From Polaromonas sp. (GTDB taxonomy: Bacteria; Pseudomonadota; Gammaproteobacteria; Burkholderiales; Burkholderiaceae_C), in the NCBI RefSeq assembly GCF_012927455.1, contig NZ_JABBPE010000008.1, forward strand, positions 310,001-374,000: a stretch of DNA of 64,000 nt, given 5' to 3'. Below the pieces are notes generated by a model, which worked only from the letters and a program-made list of their open reading frames with translations, ran no database searches and was not told the DNA's origin. This document shows positions 58,096 through 64,000 of the stretch, piece after piece. Every line of letters begins with the position of its first letter. Position 1 is the stretch's first letter. The translations under genes were made by a program, and so were the position numbers.

Positions 58096-59415
58096 ATGAA
58101 ACTGCCTTCCAACCTGGTTTTTGTGTCCACGCACCCGGCCTGGCGCAGCGCCTGCGTCGTCGCCGCCGTCTCGCTGGCAACGCTGCCGGCGTTGGCACAA
58201 GAGACCTTCAAGATTGGCGTCGTCAGCTTCCTGTCGGGCCAGGCCGCCGAGAGTTTTGGCGTGCCGGCCGTCAACGGCGCCAAGGTACTGGTGGACGCCT
58301 TCAACAAGGGACAGGCGCCCGCCCCCTACAACAAGGTGGGCTTCGGCGGCATGAAGATCGAAGCCGTTTATGTCGACGAGGCCGGCGGCGCGACCAAGCA
58401 GGTTCAGGAGCTGCGCAACCTCTACGAGCGCGAAAAAGTCGATGCCGTGGTCGGCTACGTCAGCTCGGGCGACTGCTTGGCCGTCGCTCCGGTCGCCGAG
58501 GAGATGAAGAAGTTCCTGATCCTTTACGACTGCGGCACGCCGCGTATTTTTGAAGACGGCAAATACAACTACGTATTTCGCACAGCAGCCCACGCAACCA
58601 TGGACAACGTGGCGCTGGCGCGCTACCTGAAGGCGCGCAACGTCAAGGTACAGCGCTACAACATGATCAACCAGGACTACGCCTGGGGCCAGGACAGCAA
58701 AAAGGACTTCACGCTGGCGATGGACCAGCTCTACAAAGACGCCAAGCCTGATGCTGACCTTCTGCCAAAATTTGGCGCGGGCCAATACGGCACCGAGGTG
58801 TCGGTGTTGCTGAGCAAGCCGGCCGACATCCTGCATTCCAGCCTGTGGGGCGGCGATCTCCAGGCCTTCATCCTGCAAGCCAATGCGCGCGGCGTTTTCC
58901 AGACACAAACGCCGGTGTTTTCCGCCGCCGACCATGTGCTGCCCGGGCTGGGCGAGAAAATGCCGAATGGCGCGATCATTGGAGCGCGCGGCGCCTATGG
59001 CCTGATGGCGCCCAAGTCGGCGCTTAACGACTGGTGGTTTGACTTGTATCAGAAGGCCAACAACGTCTATCCGGTGCAAGCCCCGTACCGCATGGCGCAA
59101 GCGCTGCTGGGCTTGAAACAAGCGGCAGAAAAAGCCATGGCGGCCAACGGCGGCAAAAAGCCCACGCATGAACAGCTGGCAGCGGCGCTCAAGGGCAGCA
59201 ACTGGGCATCCCCGGCAGGCAACATCCGTATGGCCTTGGGCGACGGCAACCAGGCGATTCAGGAAACCGCGATTGGCAAGACGCGCTGGGACGCCGGCAA
59301 GAAAATGGTGCTACTTGACGACATTCAGCGCTTTCCGGCCGAGTGCGTGAATCCGCCGGCCAACATGAAGAGCGAGGACTGGCTGAAAGCCGGCTTCCCA
59401 GGGGCCAAGTGCTGA
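58096..59415 (+). CDS. ABC transporter substrate-binding protein (LivK/amide type)
   Basis: A periplasmic binding protein of 439 aa. The signal peptide (WRSACVVAAVSLATLPALAQ) precedes the type I binding fold with FKIGVVSFLSGQAAESFGVP, AVYVDEAGGATKQVQELRNL, VGYVSSGDCLAVAPVAEEMK and YRMAQALLGLKQAAEKAM. It is longer than E. coli LivK (about 370 aa) and nearer to amide/aromatic-acid binding relatives. The ligand is unknown. A strong AAAGGAGA precedes the ATG. First gene of the importer unit. Confidence 0.9.
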   Translation: MKLPSNLVFVSTHPAWRSACVVAAVSLATLPALAQETFKIGVVSFLSGQAAESFGVPAVNGAKVLVDAFNKGQAPAPYNKVGFGGMKIEAVYVDEAGGATKQVQELRNLYEREKVDAVVGYVSSGDCLAVAPVAEEMKKFLILYDCGTPRIFEDGKYNYVFRTAAHATMDNVALARYLKARNVKVQRYNMINQDYAWGQDSKKDFTLAMDQLYKDAKPDADLLPKFGAGQYGTEVSVLLSKPADILHSSLWGGDLQAFILQANARGVFQTQTPVFSAADHVLPGLGEKMPNGAIIGARGAYGLMAPKSALNDWWFDLYQKANNVYPVQAPYRMAQALLGLKQAAEKAMAANGGKKPTHEQLAAALKGSNWASPAGNIRMALGDGNQAIQETAIGKTRWDAGKKMVLLDDIQRFPAECVNPPANMKSEDWLKAGFPGAKC

Positions 59416-59448
59416 GCGCGCACGCGACGCGTTGACGCACTACCCATC

Positions 59449-60345
59449 ATGAACTTGCTGACCACCATCCTGTTCGACGGGATCACCTACGCCTCCTGGC
59501 TGTTCATCGTGGCGCTGGGCCTGACGCTGGTTTTCGGGGTGCTGAAAATCCTGAATATCGCGCATGGCAGCTTCTACGCGGTAGGCGCCTACGCGGGCGC
59601 CAGCCTGGTCACCTGGCTGCTGGCGCTGAAGTTCTCGCCAGCCCTGAGCGTGGTGGCGCTGGTTGCCGCTGCCGTGGCGGTGGCAGCCGTGCTGGCGCCG
59701 CTGACCGAACGCGGTTTGCTGCGCATGTTTTATGGCCGCGATGAGGTACTGCTGGTGCTGGTCACCTATGCGATGTTTCTCATGCTGGAAGACATCACCA
59801 AGCTGATCTGGGGCGTCAATCCCTACTATGTGTCCGACACCTACCAGGCCTTTGGCAACATCAAACTGGGCCAGCTCAGCTACGTCGGCTACGACGTGCT
59901 GCTGGTAGGGGTGGCGTTGGTCTGCGGCGGCGTCACCTGGTGGGTCCTCAACCGCACGCGCCAGGGCAAGATCGTCACGGCAGTGATTCACAGCCCCGAG
60001 GTGGCGGCGAGCATGGGCGTCAATGTGTCGCGCATCTACACCGGCGCCTTCACGGCGGGCGTGTTTCTGGCCGCACTGGGCGGCGCCCTTACCGCGCCCA
60101 TGCTGTCGGTGCAACCGGGCTTGAGCGTGGGCGTGATTATTGTGAGCTTTGCCGTCGTCATCATCGGCGGCCTGGGCAGCATCGAGGGCGCGGCCATAGG
60201 CGCTTTGGTGGTCGGGCTGGCGCGCGCTGCGTCGGTACACATCTGGCCACCAGCCGAACTGTTCAGCGTTTATGTCGTGATGGCCGCCATTTTGGTGTTC
60301 AAGCCGCAGGGGCTGTTTCAGCGCATCCAGGCGCGCAAGATCTAA
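59449..60345 (+). CDS. livH: Branched-chain amino acid-type ABC permease LivH
   Basis: A polytopic permease of 298 aa. It has the family start ILFDGITYASWLFIVALGLT and GVLKILNIAHGSFYAVGAYA, the EAA-like loop VSRIYTGAFTAGVFLAALGG, and the closing VVIIGGLGSIEGAAIGALVV. It forms the membrane channel with LivM. 33 bp after the binding-protein gene. The liv name marks the family; the substrate may be another organic acid. Confidence 0.92.
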   Translation: MNLLTTILFDGITYASWLFIVALGLTLVFGVLKILNIAHGSFYAVGAYAGASLVTWLLALKFSPALSVVALVAAAVAVAAVLAPLTERGLLRMFYGRDEVLLVLVTYAMFLMLEDITKLIWGVNPYYVSDTYQAFGNIKLGQLSYVGYDVLLVGVALVCGGVTWWVLNRTRQGKIVTAVIHSPEVAASMGVNVSRIYTGAFTAGVFLAALGGALTAPMLSVQPGLSVGVIIVSFAVVIIGGLGSIEGAAIGALVVGLARAASVHIWPPAELFSVYVVMAAILVFKPQGLFQRIQARKI

Positions 60346-60410
60346 CCGGAGGGATTACTGTGGCTGCGCCCTCCTTCCTCTTGCACTTCTTCTTTCTCTT
60401 TTAGGAGTCG

Positions 60411-61388
60411 ATGTTGTCCAACCGTTCATTGAGGCGTGTGGCCATGACCAGCGCGGGCGCGCTGGCGCTGCTGCTGCTGGCTGGTTTCCTGGCGCCCAGG
60501 TGGCTGGTGTCGCTGGCCACCATGGCCCTGGCCAATGGCCTGGTGTCCATGGGTATTGTGGTCATGATGCGCAGCGGCGTTGTGCCTTTTGGGCAGGGTT
60601 TGGTGTTTGCCGCTGGCGGTTATGCGGCCGCGCTGGCGTTCAACAAGCTGGGCGTGACCGATGTGCTGGCGTTGAGCGCATTCGGCGGCGTAGCGGCCTT
60701 TTTGCTGGCGGCGCCGTTCGCGCCGCTACTGGCGCGCTACCGCGGCATCTTCTTTGCGATGCTGACGCTGGCGCTGTCCATGGTCTTGTATGGTGTGCTG
60801 GTCAAAACCGAAGCGCTGGGCGGCTCAGATGGCTTCAACGTGAGTCGGCCCAGCTTGTTCGGCCAGCGCGCGGTCGATGGCGGGACACCGCTACTGCTGT
60901 GGTGCGTGACCGCCACCATCACCTGCGTGCTGGCTGCGCTGGTGCGCCTGTATTGCGACTCGGCGCGCGGACTGTTGTCGCTGGCCGTGCGTGAAAACGA
61001 GTTGCGCGTCGAATATCTCGGCATGTCAACGGCCAATCTGGTGGCCTGGAACTACGCGTTGGCGGCATTCCTCGGCGGCGTTGGCGGCGCCCTGGGCGTG
61101 CTGGCGTTGGGCCACATTGACCCGAGCTTCAGCTACTGGACCACCTCGGGCGAATTCGTCTTCGTGGCGATTCTGGCCGGCCACCACAGCGTGATCGCGG
61201 TGTTGACGGCCTCGTTTTTGCTGGAGCTGGTGCGCTCATTTTCAAGCGCTTATTTTCCCAACACCTGGCAACTGGTGCTGGGCCTGTTCTTGCTGTTGGT
61301 GATTCGCTTTCTGCCCGATGGCCTGGGGTCACTGTCGGATCGCCTGCGGCCGCTACGCCGGGCCGCAATACGACGTGACATGACATGA
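60411..61388 (+). CDS. livM: Branched-chain amino acid-type ABC permease LivM
   Basis: A permease of 325 aa with about eight helices. Conserved blocks are GLVSMGIVVMMRSGVVPFGQ, YRGIFFAMLTLALSMVLYGV, AVRENELRVEYLGMSTANLV and LAAFLGGVGGALGVLALGHI. AGGAG precedes ATG 60411. Its stop overlaps the livG start (ATGA). Partner of LivH in the channel. Confidence 0.92.
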   Translation: MLSNRSLRRVAMTSAGALALLLLAGFLAPRWLVSLATMALANGLVSMGIVVMMRSGVVPFGQGLVFAAGGYAAALAFNKLGVTDVLALSAFGGVAAFLLAAPFAPLLARYRGIFFAMLTLALSMVLYGVLVKTEALGGSDGFNVSRPSLFGQRAVDGGTPLLLWCVTATITCVLAALVRLYCDSARGLLSLAVRENELRVEYLGMSTANLVAWNYALAAFLGGVGGALGVLALGHIDPSFSYWTTSGEFVFVAILAGHHSVIAVLTASFLLELVRSFSSAYFPNTWQLVLGLFLLLVIRFLPDGLGSLSDRLRPLRRAAIRRDMT

Positions 61389-62199
61389 CGACCAACCATC
61401 CGACCCCCTTGCCCCACTTTCCCGCGCTAGCCGTGCTGTCGGCCCGGCAGTTGCAGCGCAGCTTCGGCGCGGTGGTGGCTGCAGCCGATGTCAGCTTGGA
61501 TATAGCGGCCGGTGAGCGGCTGTGTCTGATCGGCAGCAACGGCGCCGGCAAGACCACCTTTGTCAACATGATCACCGGCTACCTCAAACCCAGCGCGGGG
61601 CAGATTTTTCTGGCGGGCGAGGACATCACGGCGCTGACGCCGCGCGAGATCACGCGGCTGGGCGTGGCGCGCTCGTTCCAGATTCCGCAGCTGTGCCTGC
61701 ATCTGTCGGTACTCGACAACCTGCTGGCCGCGCTGCACTGCAACCGCGGCAGCCGCCACTTCTTTCGCTCGGCGCGCGACGCTGCGTCACTGGCGCAATG
61801 CGCCGACCTGCTGGCGCGCTTTGGCCTGGCGGCCCACGCGCAGCGAATGGTGCGCGAGCTGCCCGGCGGCATTCGCAAATTGCTGGATATTGCCATGGCA
61901 CTGACCGGGCAGCCCAGGGTGTTGCTGCTGGACGAGCCCACCAGCGGCGTCAGCGCCGACGAGAAATTCAGCACCATGGACACCGTCATGCAGGCCATCG
62001 AAAGCCGAAACGGCGAAGCACCGGTCGCCGTACTGTTCGTCGAGCATGACATGGACATCATGCAGCGCTACGCGACGCGGGTCGCGGCCTTCTACAGTGG
62101 CCGGGTCATCGCCGACGGCCCGCCCCGTGACGTGCTGAACGATTCCGACGTGCAGCGCTACGTAACCGGCTCAGCCCACCACGCCAGCGGAGCCAGCGC

Positions 62200-62203
<4 letters not shown>
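61385..62203 (+). CDS. livG: ABC transporter ATP-binding protein LivG
   Basis: A cytoplasmic ATPase of 272 aa. Walker A is GSNGAGKTTFVN, Walker B VLLLDEPTSG, and the switch His is in FVEHDMDIM. The ABC signature reads LPGGIRKLLDIAMAL instead of the usual LSGGQ or LAYGQ form. ATGA overlaps link it to livM and livF. Confidence 0.92.
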
Positions 62204-62849
<646 letters not shown>

Positions 62850-62853
<4 letters not shown>

Positions 62854-64000
62854 ACGATTCGGTCGGCAACTGCGGCAGCAAGCCGTTTGTCTCGACGCCC
62901 GGCGCGCCATGGGCAAGCGCGCTGCTGCGTGAGGAGCGCCATTTCGGCGACCGGCTGCTGCGCTGCTTTGCCGAGCGCCCGCGCCACCTGCCGCAGATGC
63001 TGCAAGAGGCCCACGCGCGCGACCCGCAAGCCGCTGCGCTGGCGGACGGGGCGCGGCGCTGGAACTGGGCCGCGCTGCGCGACGACAGCGGCCGGCTTGC
63101 GCACACGCTGGCGCAACTGGGCGTGGCGGCAGGCGACCGGGTGGCGCTGCTGCTGGGCAACCGCGCGGAATTCGTGATCGCCACCCATGCCGTGCTGCGC
63201 CTGGGCGCCGTGCTGGTGCCGATAAGCATTCGGGAAGCCGCGCCGGGCGTCGCTTTCGTCGTGAACCAGTGCCGCGCCACAGCGGTACTGGCCGACGCGG
63301 GACTGGCGACGCTGGTGCCGGAGCGCCTGGACGATGGTCAAGCCTTGCAGCGCATCTGCGTTGGCGAAGGCGCGGCGGCGCCTGACGGGTGGCTGTCGTG
63401 GCACGCCATGGTTGCGACCCAACAGGGCACCCCCTTTGAGGACGCCGCACCCGCAGAAGACGACGCCGCGGTGATCCTCTACACCTCGGGCACCACCGGC
63501 CGGCCCAAGGGCGCGGTGTTGACGCATTTAAACCTGCTGCATTCGGTGCTGCATTACCGTCACGCCCTGGGGCTGCGTCCAGATGATCGCGCGCTACTGG
63601 CGGTGCCGGCTTCGCATGTGACCGGGCTGGTCGCCATCGTACTGGCAATGGCCGGCGTCGGCGGCGCCGTGGTCGTGCTGCGCGAGTTCAAGGCGGCCAG
63701 CTGCCTCGCGATGATTGAGCGTGAAAAGGTCAGCTACACACTGATGGTGCCTGCGATGTATGCGCTTTGCCTGCTGGAGCCGACATGGGCGCGCACCGAT
63801 TTGAGCGGCTGGCGCCTAGCCGGTTTTGGCGGTGCGCCGATGCCGCCCGCCACGATTGACGCCCTGCGCCAGCACTGCACAGGCATCCGGCTGTTCAACG
63901 CCTATGGCGCCACCGAGACTACTTCGCCGGTCACGCTGACACCGCCCGGCGCCGCCCCGTTGGACGCCGTCGGTGTGGCGCTGCCCTGCGCCGACCTGCG
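62850..64000 (+). CDS. AMP-dependent acyl-CoA synthetase/ligase (3' end outside window)
   Basis: Partial: 383 codons are visible, and the frame runs off the right edge. It is an adenylate-forming enzyme of the ANL family. The A3 motif is AVILYTSGTTGRPKGAVLTH, and A5 is LFNAYGATETTSPVTLTPPG. An N-terminal stretch (WASALLREERHFGDRLLRCF) precedes the first conserved domain. It overlaps livF by ATGA, so it is transcribed with the importer and most likely activates the imported acid to a CoA ester. The acyl substrate cannot be named. Confidence 0.92.

Overview
The window is chromosomal DNA of a high-G+C betaproteobacterium, most likely a Comamonadaceae member of the Polaromonas/Rhodoferax type. 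This rests on gene content and order: dusB-fis-purH, ffh/ypjD-pilS-pilR-ampD, tlpA-accB-accC-prmA-DUF3426, a class I PHA synthase and a lysine/alanine-rich histone H1-like protein. About a dozen copies of a two-hairpin repeat of roughly 48 bp also sit between genes, which I associate with this family. No prophage, CRISPR array or complete insertion sequence was found. Most genes are housekeeping; the novelty lies in regulatory DNA and in a few enzymes with altered key residues.

Layout. 0-3.1 kb: dusB-fis-purH, minus strand. 3.2-9 kb: a YqaA-type membrane protein, acetate kinase, a MaoC-phosphotransacetylase fusion, PHA synthase and a small companion gene. 9-19.3 kb: a pseudouridine-synthase homologue lacking the catalytic Asp, ychF, a three-CHRD-domain lipoprotein, a MOSC protein, a UbiH-like monooxygenase, a DsbC-like protein, an M61 peptidase, two crotonase-fold enzymes and tRNA-Met. 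19.3-28.6 kb: miaB, then a QseE-QseG-QseF (GlrK-YfhG-GlrR) two-component operon followed by opgGH. 28.7-33.6 kb: an alternative haem-copper oxidase (subunit I/III fusion, subunit II with fused cytochrome c, two further c-type cytochromes). 34-40.3 kb: ffh, ypjD, a PP0621-type protein, pilS-pilR, ampD. 40.7-45.8 kb: nrdA, nrdB, histone-like gene. 45.9-52.6 kb, minus strand: PfkB kinase, DUF3426 protein, prmA, accC, accB, TlpA-like protein, conserved unknown. 52.7-56.9 kb: mpl, a J-protein-like remnant, an unknown gene, aroG and its leader. 57.2 kb to the right edge: a FadR-type regulator, a complete LivKHMGF-type ABC importer and an acyl-CoA ligase cut by the window end.

How the parts work together. 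Two regulatory arrangements stand out. First, aroG (DAHP synthase) is preceded by a textbook attenuator: a 24-codon leader peptide containing the run YFGYFWF, three mutually exclusive pairings, and a terminator with nine U residues. This predicts control by charged Phe, Tyr and Trp tRNAs. Second, the DNA between qseF and opgG holds a sigma-54 promoter with exact -24/-12 spacing and two upstream TGTC-N10-GACA-type palindromes, the motif known for E. coli GlrR/QseF. This predicts that the adjacent QseEGF system switches on osmoregulated periplasmic glucan synthesis.

Smaller points are an octanucleotide tandem array next to a truncated gene, an operator-like palindrome at the FadR-type regulator, a palindrome over the predicted nrdA promoter, and a K-channel Lys-to-Gln change in the alternative oxidase. 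All functional statements come from reading sequence and knowledge of families; no database search was run.
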